From NCBI GenBank assembly GCA_025094145.1, contig JALLLS010000044.1, positions 1-64,000 of the forward strand: a DNA stretch of 64,000 bases. Reading direction: 5' to 3'. Origin of the DNA: Spinellus fusiger (taxonomy: Eukaryota; Mucoromycota; Mucoromycetes; Mucorales; Phycomycetaceae). Positions 9,714 to 20,435 of the stretch are shown here, piece after piece (the stretch's first letter is position 1; every line of letters begins with the position of its first letter). The translations under genes were made by a program, and so were the position numbers. The notes under the pieces are model-generated. The model was not told the origin of the DNA, did not search any database, and saw nothing but the letters and a program-made list of their open reading frames with translations.

Positions 9714-10468
9714 TTCTATTGATAATATAATTTGATAGTGAGGTATACTAGAAAAGGAAATAATAATTTGGACACTTGCAAACCTTTGATTTTAAACACA
9801 GTTCCATAAAAGGGCAGAAATTAGTACTCACTTAAAGGAAAGGTTGTGTCCCTTATTAAAAACCAGAAAAATCCCCTGGTGTGTACAGGACACAACAACA
9901 TATTTAGATGCTTTAGGCACTTGTTCTTTATCTATTAATTTCTTTAAGCAAACAGTTGCTTCTTAGACAGTTCAACAATACTTAACAACGAGCGAAATCC
10001 AAATTCCTTATTATTCCTTTAGAAATAAGAGACTTTTATATTCTTTTCATGGTTATTATTAGCTATATAATATACTCGGTCTTCTATACTCTTGGTATCT
10101 CTCTTGATATACAATAAAAGCGCTATCCAAAAGATGTCTCAGCTTTGTTATAATGGTATATAATCTCTGTGTTTAAACAGGCTTGTAAACACTTTTATAC
10201 CCTGTATAACTTGTATCATCTATGTATCTTAGTGTTGGGATGGCCACACCCCAATAAATAATAAAGCAAGCCAAATGTTTGAGAATGAACAAAGACGATA
10301 TTCAGGGGATGAACAAAGCTATTGCCATATCAACCCACTATAGAGGGAATGGTAAATAATAATTCATAAATTGAAAATACAAAGAATTCATGTCATCTTA
10401 GTTTATTATTATTATTATTATTTAACCTGGTTTAATAAAGATAACAACAACAAAAAACAGAGACAGTG
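9714..10468. other. Spacer downstream of PTPA
   Basis: AT-rich, no gene recognised. It holds a short ATT microsatellite at 10,407-10,425 and probably the 3' untranslated region of the PTPA gene, which ends at 10,469 on the minus strand. Confidence 0.4.
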
Positions 10469-11581
10469 CTATTTATTATCAGTGGGAGGATGGCCTTTGA
10501 CGTCATCGTCTGTTGTCTGCTTGTCCATAGGCAGAAGATAGCCAAAGCAAAAGTGCTGTACCACCGGCACCTTCTTCAATACTTCTGCCACATACATTTT
10601 GGCCATACCACTGTTCACTTTATTCCAACTTACAACAGCAGAGATATCATACAGCATGGGCGAGTGTTCATGAAAAGGCCCTGTTTTGACCTCCTGAATA
10701 TACTGCAAACAGCGCAGATACATATACTCATCTGACAGTGTAGCCACCACATCAGGTGCCATACAGTGCTTGGGCTTAAGACGAGGATGGTCTACACTCA
10801 CTCAATAACAAACAAACAACCCTCACTCACTCACATATGACATCACTCACCTATCAACTGGGCACTCCCCCACACATAAGGAAGAAACTGGTGGTCATCC
10901 AACCCCCACACACCATGACTTCCTGCTGGCTCCAGTGAATAAGTCCTTTGCAACTTACGCACCACTTCCAGGTACTTGACAAACACCCGCAGGACAAGGG
11001 CAGTATGGTCTTCGGCTTTAAACACTCCCAACAGAGTAAGACCACACAGCCAGGCACAGAAGCTAAGCTCATGACCCGACCCATAGTCAATTCGTGTCTC
11101 ATTCCCAAAACTAGTGACAAAGTACGCGAGGAGTTCTGGCACTGCAGCAGACAAGGAGGACGGCAACGCACTAGACATCAATGCACCACCATACTTACCC
11201 ACCCACCTCCCTGTGTTAAGAAAGCCACTCACCTCTGTCCACTCTTCTCTCTCATCTTACCTGCTCTACATGACTCAGCCACCCACGGAACGCCTTGTTT
11301 CCAAACCGCTGTGGATTCTCTAAAGGCGGGAACAACGCCATCCACTCCTCCACTGTCTCTAGCACCCGCAACACATGCTGGGTCTGTGCGGACACATGGC
11401 AGGGGCTTGAGTTGGGTGTGCTCACAACACTCGTATTGAGCACATCAATAAATGTCATGAGGCGCGAAAATGCCTTGGACTGAACAAACACCTCTACATC
11501 CTCCTGTTTCGAAATACATTTTTGCACAGGCGTAGGCACATATGCAGTCAGTACTGGCAAGTAATGAAGTGTCACGTCCAT
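10469..11581 (-). CDS. Serine/threonine phosphatase 2A activator (PTPA/RRD)
   Basis: A peptidyl-prolyl isomerase-like activator of PP2A-type phosphatases, cytosolic/nuclear. Three exons (11,261-11,581; 10,851-11,193; 10,469-10,791) give 328 aa, normal for the family. Diagnostic segments in order: FGNKAFRGWL, AAVPELLAYF, SFGNETRIDYGSGHELSF (the substrate/ATP cleft signature), FLPYVWGSAQLID, HPRLKPKH, EYMYLRCLQYI and KTGPFHEHSPMLYDI, then VNSGMAKMYVAEVL. The second junction completes an Asp codon to give the family motif SAQLIDHPR. The first intron's acceptor was chosen because it restores alignment length; nearer AGs would add about a dozen foreign residues. The start ATG lies only 61 nt from the stop of the upstream Nudix fusion gene on the same strand. 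I cannot decide between the RRD1 and RRD2 paralogues. Confidence 0.93.
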
Positions 11582-11642
11582 TACAAAACAAGAGAAAAGA
11601 AAAACAAGAGAAAGAACCGTCACATTTATTCGCAAGTGTGTT

Positions 11643-14180
11643 CTAATCTTCTTCTTCAGCAGTACTAAGCCATTCTATAAATTTGGCACTCTTCTTCTTC
11701 ATCTCGCTTTCTTCCAAGCCACTGTACCACACGACATAGCTGTCTTCATCGACAATGTCTTGGTCGTACCAGTGAGCAAAGACTAGGGCGGATCGGCTGA
11801 GAAGAGAGTGGTTGCGGAGAGTAACGCATTTATGCCAGGCCTTGAGAAGCATGGCCTGGTCTGCTGTGCTACGAACAAACTAGAGAAAGAGAGAGGTGAA
11901 TACCATTTCTTTCTTCTTTCTTTCTCTTCTTTCTGGATGTTTGGTAGCAAAGGGGTTGTATAGCAGCCATTCCAATACCACTCCCATCACAACTTACCGC
12001 TTTAAACAACGGATCGCGAGCTTTGAGAATCGACACAACATGAGGACTGTCCTTCTCTACTTCCTGTAACAGACTCGAGAGAAGGATATACAGCAGTTGG
12101 GGTTTAGAGAGATCATTACGCATTTCCAATCGAGTGACTTCTTTAATATCCTTAGCGTGCTGATCAGGACAAGCAGGGAAAGCAGCCCCTGCTTGCAAGG
12201 TAAAGAACTTTTTGAGATCACTGATAATTGTTTCTTCTTGGTTGATCTTGTTGAGTAAAACAGGCGATGTTTTGGTGGAGGGTCTAGATTGCATTTTATA
12301 AGTTCCTCTTCATCTTATAAGACACTTACTGCTTGAGTTGAGCCTGTTCTTCTTTGGACAGATGAAGGATCTTCATCCATGATTTCTCAGATCCCTAGAC
12401 ACAATGCGAGGATGCGTCAATGAAGGGTCTTGTTGTTGGATCATTACCTCCAAGGACAAGGCTTGTTTAGCATTAGCCTCTTGGGCATTGCGTCGAGTGT
12501 ATTTAGTAAAGCTTTTTATGGGTTCTTTCGTGGCTATGGGTTCTTTCGTGGCTATGGGCTCTCTCGCATAGGAATCTTTTGTAGCGCTCTTTGAAGTATC
12601 TCTTGTAACATCCCTCACAGAATGATCCCGAGTAGAATCCTTTGCAGAATAGTCTCTTACGGGCTCTCTTACACTGTCTTTGGAATAAAGATGAAGCTTG
12701 GACAGATCATGCAATGGCTCCACAGAAAAGAGTTGCTTACTGATCCACCACCATAAGTCAATGTATTTGCTACCAACCTACCTTTCATATCGTTCTCTTT
12801 CTTCAGGATACTCGTGTCGCTCGTACTTGTCCTGCAGAAACGAAAAAGACCGAGAAACTGCCTCTGTTTCTGTCTCTTCTCCTTCTCCTTCTCCTTCATA
12901 TTCATGCTCATGCTCATGCTCATGTCCATACTCATGGTCCTCTCTCCCTTTAGAAAAAGCCGTCTTTCGTGCTATGGACTCACTCTCCTCCCCACGACGT
13001 CCATGCAAAGGCCGATCTTTTAACTCCTGCTCTCCATGGGCTTTTCACAATGCCAATGAATATTCTACACACACACACACACACACACAAATACTTACCA
13101 AAATGACACTTGGTGCCATACTGACAGTGATTGTCCCGCATGAATCGCTCACAGTACTTGGTCTTGAACAACGTATGACCCTCCTGCTGGACAACAACAG
13201 TCGGTGCGGGTTTAGACAGAAGCATTTCCTCTGCCTCCTGCGTACGCTCTCTCAACTCCTGCAGACCATGGGCAAATGTACATTTAGGACCGTATGGACA
13301 ATTCCCTTCATTCTCGAACCGCTCACACAGTCGGGTTTTATACAGTGGACTCGCTTCATGGGTATTTTTGCGTTCTTCTTGACGCATCAGTCCATTGCGG
13401 CTATTATCTTCTCGAGGAGAACGCGTGGATTTGGCTCGGGAAGGAGTAGAAAAGCGAGACATGTTGTTGTTATTGTTGTTGTTGTTATTGTGAGAAAAAT
13501 GGTGACTATTGTTATGGCCATTGCTATTATGGTGGTGGTAATGATGAGAATGCTGTTGTTGCTGCTGCTGCTGTTGACGCTGCTGCTGTGACCGCTCAAT
13601 GCATGTCTGTGCACACTTGAACACATTCTCCATACTCTTAAACACTGCCTTCTCAATAGCAGCTGTCTGTGTACACCACTGAAGATGCACTCCTTCTGCA
13701 TTTGGCATCACTCGTCCATGATGGTCATTGACCTGGGCAAGGTAATAAGCGACTCGTTTGGGTCTATCAGGAGGGTATACCATCAAAATACAAAACCAAA
13801 ATACAAAAATACAAAAATACAAAAATACAAAGATACAAAAATACAAAAAGAAAGGTGACCTTAGCATGGCATACACTCTACCTTGTACCTGACAGATAAG
13901 TCACTTCAATCTTGAAGCCATCTTCTACTCGAAGGTCTTTTGGGCTGAGTCCTGTTGTCTCAAAGGTTTCTCGAAGAGCACATCTACTCATCAGCACTCC
14001 TTTTTATTGTTATTACTGGGCTTACTTTATAGGGTCTTCTTGTCCAATCACTTGGCCTTTGGGACAGAACCAGTATTTCTTGTTAGTAAATGAGTCGTTT
14101 AACAGTAAAAATTCAATATTGCGTTGCACTCGGTATATCAGAAGTCCTGCGTATAGATGGGTGTGGGAAGGCTTGTCCAT
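11643..14180 (-). CDS. Nudix hydrolase / tandem CCCH zinc finger / W2 (eIF5C) fusion protein
   Basis: Eight exons (14,026-14,180; 13,882-13,983; 13,099-13,763; 12,782-13,040; 12,448-12,739; 12,330-12,394; 11,998-12,283; 11,643-11,879) give 686 aa. Residues about 4-145 form a Nudix domain of the diadenosine-tetraphosphatase type. Its box runs GQVIGQE...RETFETTGL, so the second Glu of the usual REXXEE is Thr. Gln/His/Asn runs follow. Two canonical C-x8-C-x5-C-x3-H fingers of tristetraprolin type lie at about 232-252 (YKTRLC lead) and 290-310 (FKTKYC lead). A charged low-complexity region leads to a C-terminal W2/eIF5C-like domain (about 515-686) ending KFIEWLSTAEEED as in eIF5. Parts suggest an mRNA-binding regulator of translation or nucleotide/cap metabolism; the combined function is inference. 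All junctions keep frame. Confidence 0.83.
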
Positions 14181-15050
14181 GAGATGAGTAGTCCAATATC
14201 AGCAAGTATGTTGGCAGTGAATAGAAAAACAAAAGCAATTCACAGAGGAATGAGGGAGAGAGAGAGAGAGAAAGAGGTAAGTGAAAGAAGGCAAAATAAG
14301 GTGTTTGGCGGAACCAATGGAGTGGCAATGTTTACTATCGGAGGATTCAATTCCCGAAGAAGAGGAGAACGAGAGACAGACATGAACAAGAACAGTAGTC
14401 TATAGGTAAGTTGTTAGTGTTGTATACAAGATGGAGAGTGTTTGGACAATTTAACAATATAAAATAATAACAGATGCGAGTTAATCTAGTGCTATTTATC
14501 CTTGGAAGTTCAAATATCATCCTAATACTCACTCATAATAGCTGTCTATTTTTATGCTAATTTCTTAAGATATAGTATACTACAGTGGTCAATCCATTAC
14601 ACCATTTTATGGAGTTACAGTGTCTTTTTCTTCTTTTTCTTCTTTCTCCCCCTCTCTTTTCTTCATCGAATAACAGTCATTACAGGTGAATTGCTTAGGT
14701 TGGACTCGAGCTTTTCTTTTCTTTCTCCAATACTAATGTGCCTTTATAGGCTTATGATTGAAGCATCTCATTTTAGGCTAAAACACTGTAGCATGGGTCG
14801 GGGTTGAAAGAGAAAAAGAAATCTGTCGTTGGCTGTTCATGGCATAAACGAGCGACACATATAATATACATTAAAGAACAAAAACAAAACAGAAAAAAGA
14901 GAATAAAAGAAATGCATTTATATCTATACATTTATATCTATATCTACAGAGAAACAAAGGGCTGACTCTACTGCCAAACACTCCATAAGAAACAATAAGA
15001 TCCACTAACAGTAATAACGTACAACAGAAACAGAGGCAGGGAGACATTTG
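14181..15050. other. Spacer between fusion gene and hexose transporter
   Basis: Promoter side of the Nudix fusion gene and 3' side of the transporter. No gene seen. It holds a GA-rich microsatellite at 14,257-14,276 and TATATC repeats near 14,920-14,950. Confidence 0.4.
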
Positions 15051-16983
15051 CTATGGAGGAATAATGCCACCCTTCTTTGTTTTCATCTCCTTTGCTTCCA
15101 TATCCATATCCTCCATCACTGAACTGACAATGGACACTGTTCTTGAATTAATCTTTTCATCTAAAGAACGTCCTGTTGTTTCTGGCATAAACAGAGCCAC
15201 AAACACAAATCCAACAAAGTTGATAGCCACAAACACAATAAAGCTGTACTGTCCAAGTCCAGCATTCATAAATGGCCATGCGGTATTGATGATAAAGTTA
15301 AAGATCCAATTGGAGCCACTTCCTAGTGCAGAACCCGCGTCCAGGGCATGCATGGGCAAGAGCTCAGGTGCAATCATCCATGGAATGACACCGCACCCAA
15401 AGGTATATGTAAAGGTAAAGATCACAGCTGTTCCACACCATACCATAGTATTCCATTCCATAGTATGCATGAGTCACTCTTCTGTGCAGTAGGAATGACT
15501 TACCTCCTGCAACAACCACAGGACCCAGTGTCTGTAGATCACCCGTACTACCAATCACCATCAACACAGACGATAGACACGTCCCTACAAGCGAAATCAA
15601 CATCAACCCTCGACGGCCTACCCGATGCATCAGCACCAAGGCCACGACTGTCGACACCACTGTTCCTGCTGCATTGGCCAAAGACACATCAATTGCCAAG
15701 GCCACATCTCCCTGAAACACCTTTGTCAGAAACCCAACCGAATACACCACCATGGGACCAATGCCACAGATCTGATTGTACGCCTGAAGAACAACAACAA
15801 TCAGTGTGTTCCATGACACAGATCTGTCCTTGACAGAAAGAATATCCCAAATCGTCATTCTCGGTGTGTGATCGGCAGTGTGCTGATGAGAGGCCATGAG
15901 ATCGGCAAACTCATCGTCAATGGCAGCCCCTTGACGCAGCATTTGAAGAGCAACACGGGCCTTGTCGTATTCCTTGTCGGCACACAACCGACGAGGCGAC
16001 TCCACAACAGTGAAATAGAGAAGGAGACATTGGAGGGCAGCGATGAAACTGGGGATGCCCCATAACAGGCGCCATGTGGATCTAGTGCTGAGGTGCATGC
16101 CGCAGACTTGGGTGAGAAGAATGCCGAGGTTAAGAAAAAGTTCAAACAGAGTACCCATTGCACCACGGCTTTTGTTGGTAGAGATTTCAGAAACATAGAT
16201 AGCGGAGGAGGCGCCGGACATACCAGACCCAATACCGACCAAGGCACGACCGAGAGCGTACTAATGGATCTTGGGTGTCAGTAAATGGATCTTGGGTGGC
16301 TAACAAGAACAGAGAATAACAAAGAGAAGGATGAATGTACCATGATAGTATTGGTGGCACAGGAAGAAAGAATGCCACCTGCTATTAACCAAGCACCTGC
16401 TATCAAAAGATTCATGCGTCGACTGTACCAGGTATTGGTATACATACTGGCAATACTACCAAAAAACCCGCCAATGGAGAAGGCACCAATGGTATAGCCC
16501 CTATGTAGGGTTTGGGGTGAGATGTGTCTTTTATTATTATTATTATTGTTGTTGTTAGTGTTAGTGTTAGTGTTCTTACCAGGTGAATTCATCCATAGGA
16601 AGACAGGCTGGAAGAGCTCCAACACTGGTTGTCCCATCAATACACCGAGTAATAACAGCCTGAGGCATATTTGGAACACCTATACATGCCAATTCATTCT
16701 TATTATTAGTGTGTGTGTCTTTTTATTGATGATCTTCAAGGAATATATAGGTAGGTAGGTAGTCTATAAAGAATACAATAGATAAAAATATTTCTTTTTT
16801 TATTATTATCTTTATGACTTATAACTAACATTAACTAACCTATCCTACACTATGTATTCTCTATTTTACAGATAACTTACCGATATGCCATCCGATATTG
16901 AATCCAGAAATGGCAGCCACACAACCACACCATACCATGTAGGTAGTGAATCTTACATCCAGAGAGTTAATCGTGGATATCAT
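15051..16983 (-). CDS. MFS hexose transporter, GLUT-like
   Basis: Five exons (16,881-16,983; 16,580-16,679; 16,341-16,500; 15,504-16,260; 15,051-15,427) give 498 aa with about twelve membrane helices. Sugar-porter landmarks in order: GFNIGWHIGVPNMPQ in helix 1, SRRMNLL after helix 2, GRALVGIGSGMSG and YVSEI in helices 4-5, ESPRRL and a cytosolic loop, QICGIGPMVVYS in helix 7 (equivalent of QQxSGINxxxYYS), RVGRRGL after helix 8, WMIAPELLP in helix 10, and PETTGRSLDE after helix 12. The arrangement is nearer to animal GLUT-type facilitators than to yeast HXT. Substrate is inferred to be glucose or another hexose at the plasma membrane. The first two exons are only about 100 nt each; intron 2 contains TTA/TTG microsatellites. 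Confidence 0.92.
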
Positions 16984-18337
16984 TGGTGAAGAAAATTATC
17001 TGATATGCACTGTAATCTATGTAGAGTGGACTCAATTCACAAAGTACAATGGCAGATAATAATTACAGTTGAATAGTAAGTAGAGATAAGAATATATATT
17101 TATATATAAGACTAATATAAAAAAAGAAAGCAAGTTAATATCGGAGATAGTCACTCTTTTGACATGGAAACAATACCCTTGTTAAAAGACTCACATTTCT
17201 TAAGCTGTTTCTTCTATTTTTCTTTCTTTCCTTCTTTCTTATCGTTAGCTATTAATAAAGACACAGACACCCAGTGAAAAATTAACAGAGAATCTTCAAC
17301 AGTGAGAGAGAAAGAGAGAGAGAAAGGAAGGAAGGAAGAAAGACTAGAGTATCAGAATGATATAGTTTATATATAATTTTTTTGTTTCTTGACCAGCAAC
17401 CAAAATCCGTTGATAACAGCTTTTAAATGTTCAGAGTGACATTAGAAACAATAATAATTTCTAAAGTCTATGATATAGTATAAATATAAGCATGCATTTA
17501 AATCCGCTTGTGTCCATCTTATCCACTCCAATGTGTTTATTCTATGATGTTTTGGTATCATTTTTTATGGCATTGTCACTATGGACAGAGCATTCCTATA
17601 GACAATGACTGATCTATTATGATCAGACAAGTCTGTGGGGGTGAATATCCCATAAAAAGAGAGAAAATGAACAGATGAAAAATAATAATAGAGAATGCCT
17701 AATGTGTGTATTTGTATGGAATATACTACGTATCCCAAATAGACTAATCTCTATACTTTCTTGGCTATCAATGTTATCTTTATAAAGAAGCCCAGTTCAT
17801 CCTCACCCTATCAATAACTTTTCCAACATTCCATTATTACTATTCTATATTATTAGCTTATGAAAAAATAAGACGAATGACAATAGCACTAATAACAGCA
17901 ATGCCGTGGCAGAATACTTACCTTTTTATATACTTATTATTCATTTGTATTTCAGTGACAAATGAAAGATTGTCTTACATAAGACTACCTTCCCCACATT
18001 TTAATTTATACTTCCGCTCTCTCTTTCCCTGTCTTATGAAAAGTACGCTACTGTGTAACTACCCATCACAATAGCATTTATAAGATAGGCTATTTGCATT
18101 AAGTAGTTTTTTTTGTTTTTATTTTTTCTATTCTCCAACCTCCCCTCCCAATAATAAGCATAAACATCAAACAGTAATTCTAGTATATAGTATATAATGT
18201 CTAATATATAATGTCTAATATATAATGTCTAATATATAATGTCTAATATATAATGTCTAATATATAATGTCTAATATATAATGTCTAATATATAGTATGT
18301 AGTATGTAACATACAGTATCTCTTCTTTATTATTTCT
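16984..18337. other. Long spacer between convergent-side genes
   Basis: AT-rich promoter region of the hexose transporter (upstream on the minus strand) and 3' region of the EEP gene. No coding region supported. It contains (GA)n tracts near 17,300 and the 14-bp minisatellite described separately. Confidence 0.4.
18188..18293. repeat. 14-bp minisatellite, about 7.5 copies
   Basis: The unit AATATATAATGTCT repeats head to tail with almost no variation, which points to recent expansion. It lies 45 nt beyond the stop codon of the EEP gene, in its presumed 3' untranslated or terminator region. Confidence 0.95.
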
Positions 18338-19984
18338 TCACTTGTAGATATACTTCACTGCTACTATGGCAACAAGCAATACCACTCCATACTTCCACTG
18401 CCAATCCGACCTTCGTCTTGGATCCACACAACAACCCCTACTTTCCCCCCTACGGCCACTTCCTCCACATCCATGCTTCTCTCGGAACTCTCTTCTTGTC
18501 CCATCACACACCAAGGCAGGTACCACCCGGATCCACAAATACGCATGATCACTTGCCATGTACGTCGTATTTCCCTTTCCCTGCTCCACCACCTCACACT
18601 CCCTCACCAAAGTCCAGTCCAGCTTGGCCTTGAACAGTCCCCCATACGCTGGATTCTCCAATGTTCGCTCCTCTGGACACCAAGGATCATAGAACCCCGG
18701 GTTTCTTGCTGCTGCCAACACACGTGTGTCCCACCCACCGCCCAACCACACCCACACCCACCCCCACACCCCCTCCAGTCTGTTTCCCCACCGACACCAC
18801 AGGGCATGAATCAGCCACTGAGGACACAGAGAAAGCAGCCCTGTGGCCGTCCCTAGAGCCGTGTTGATGGGTCCGTCTGCACAATGGAACTGGAACACAT
18901 GCTGGTCCCACCATTGACTTTCTGTCCATCCTAGACTGGCCCATCGGTACCTGTCCCGACAATACCGAGGGGAGAGGCGGGCGATAGAATGGCCCATGGT
19001 ATTCAAGTCACCGCAGATCCATTGGTGGGGCAGGGGGTGGTGAGTCGCATGGTGAAGGATATCAGAGAAGTTATGAACACGGCTCAGAATACCTGTGAAA
19101 ACCTTTATGGAGGGTGACTCTATTAATAATAGTCATAGTCATAGTGATAATGGGAGTCATAGTGATAATAAACACAAGAGCTTTCTTAACTTACTTCCAA
19201 ATGAACACAGTAACATACAATAGACGGAAGGCCAGGCGCATGGACAGTGCCTACAAGGGTAAAGCGTCTAAAGATGACACCTTTTTGTTTTCTCTGGGAA
19301 AGTGTTACCTTCCCTTGCGTGGTTCGTTCACAGTGCCACCCTTTGTGTCCCAGTCAAAGGCAAGGTGGCGATGGGGCAGGACGTTGAAATCAATGTCATA
19401 CTTTGAAAGAATAGCATTGCCATGCACTCCACCACCCTTTATTATTATTATTATTATTATTCCATACAGGAAAGAGTCCATTCATAGGCAAACAAAAGAA
19501 GAAAAAGAAAACTTACAGCATCTCTTGGAGAACGACAAGGACTGTCGATTTCAACAAACTCACATACAAATCCACCCTTCATGCCAAGTGTCTCACACAG
19601 TGTCTTGAAATGGTCCTTGCTCTGAGACCGCCGACAGCCAATATCTATCTCCTGCAGAACAAAGACATCTGCGTCCAGAGCTAACAAAGTGTCTTGAATG
19701 GCCTTGGATTCTGCTTCAATAAGTCACACACTAGAGGAGTCCATACAACATAACCAACAAAGAAGTGTACCATAGTTACGCTCGACATTCCATTGGAGTA
19801 CTTTGAGAGAGGTCGGTGCAGGAGAAGCAGTCCCCTGTCTGTAGTCGTAACAAAGGATCTCTCCTGGTAAACAAGGCCACTCTACAGGTGTCTCTGTTGC
19901 TATCTCCGTTTTTTGATTTAATACTTCCGAACAGGGTATTTAATAAAGACAGACAAGACACACACCAACACACATACCGTTCAT
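18338..19984 (-). CDS. Endonuclease/exonuclease/phosphatase-family protein with C-terminal membrane anchor
   Basis: Six exons (19,978-19,984; 19,771-19,923; 19,517-19,713; 19,309-19,436; 19,195-19,267; 18,338-19,102) give 440 aa. The EEP fold is marked by LKVLQWNVERNY (metal-binding Asn), VFVLQEIDIGC (catalytic Glu), HGNAILSKY, WDTKGG, GTVHAPG, ICGDLNTM (Asp/Asn), FYDPW, KLDWTLV and ASDHAYLW (final Asp-His). These are the residues of Mg-dependent phosphodiesterases or phosphatases of the DNase I/CCR4/sphingomyelinase superfamily; the substrate is not evident. The last residues VVLLVAIVAVKYIYK form a C-terminal hydrophobic tail with a basic end, so it is probably tail-anchored. The first coding exon is only 7 nt; it is supported because it gives an in-frame ATG and the total is divisible by three. 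Confidence 0.82.
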
Positions 19985-20435
19985 TCTGTACTAGTAACAG
20001 AAAAAATATAAGATATAAGATATAAGATATAAGATAGATATAAAATATAAAATAAAAGAGAGAGAGAAAGGCAGTCAGCCAATCAGCACTCTTCTTTTCT
20101 TCTTGGTGAAGGGTGGCACAGATAAACTGGAGATGGAAAGTGAGGCGTGGAGATCGCATCACGGACTGTCATGTGTCATGTGCCTCTTTCCTAATCCTGT
20201 TCTCTTTCTTGTTTTTTTCCTATAGAAGAAAGAGGTGGATCCAACGAAACACTTGCTCTGGGTCTGACATTGAATTATGGACTCGAGGGATGTTATTGAA
20301 AAGCAACACATCTCCCCTTTTTATTGAATCTTCTTTTATTAAATATTAGATATTAGATATTAGATATTGGATATTGGATATTGGATATTGGATATTGGAT
20401 TGTATAGTCTAGATTGTATAGTAAGAGCTGAATTG
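19985..20435. promoter_or_regulatory. Divergent intergenic region (EEP gene / lipase gene)
   Basis: 450 bp separate the two divergently oriented start codons, so both promoters must lie here. Visible content: ATATAAG repeats at 20,009-20,050 and a heptanucleotide array (ATATTAG then ATATTGG) at 20,341-20,400, directly in front of the lipase ATG. No specific binding site was recognised. Confidence 0.45.

Noticed and set aside
12698..13591. 297-codon plus-strand frame opposite the Nudix fusion gene
   Set aside because: It covers the reverse of the CCCH and His/Asn-rich exons and several splice sites; rich in Ser/Cys and Val/Ile/Met runs from complementary repeats.
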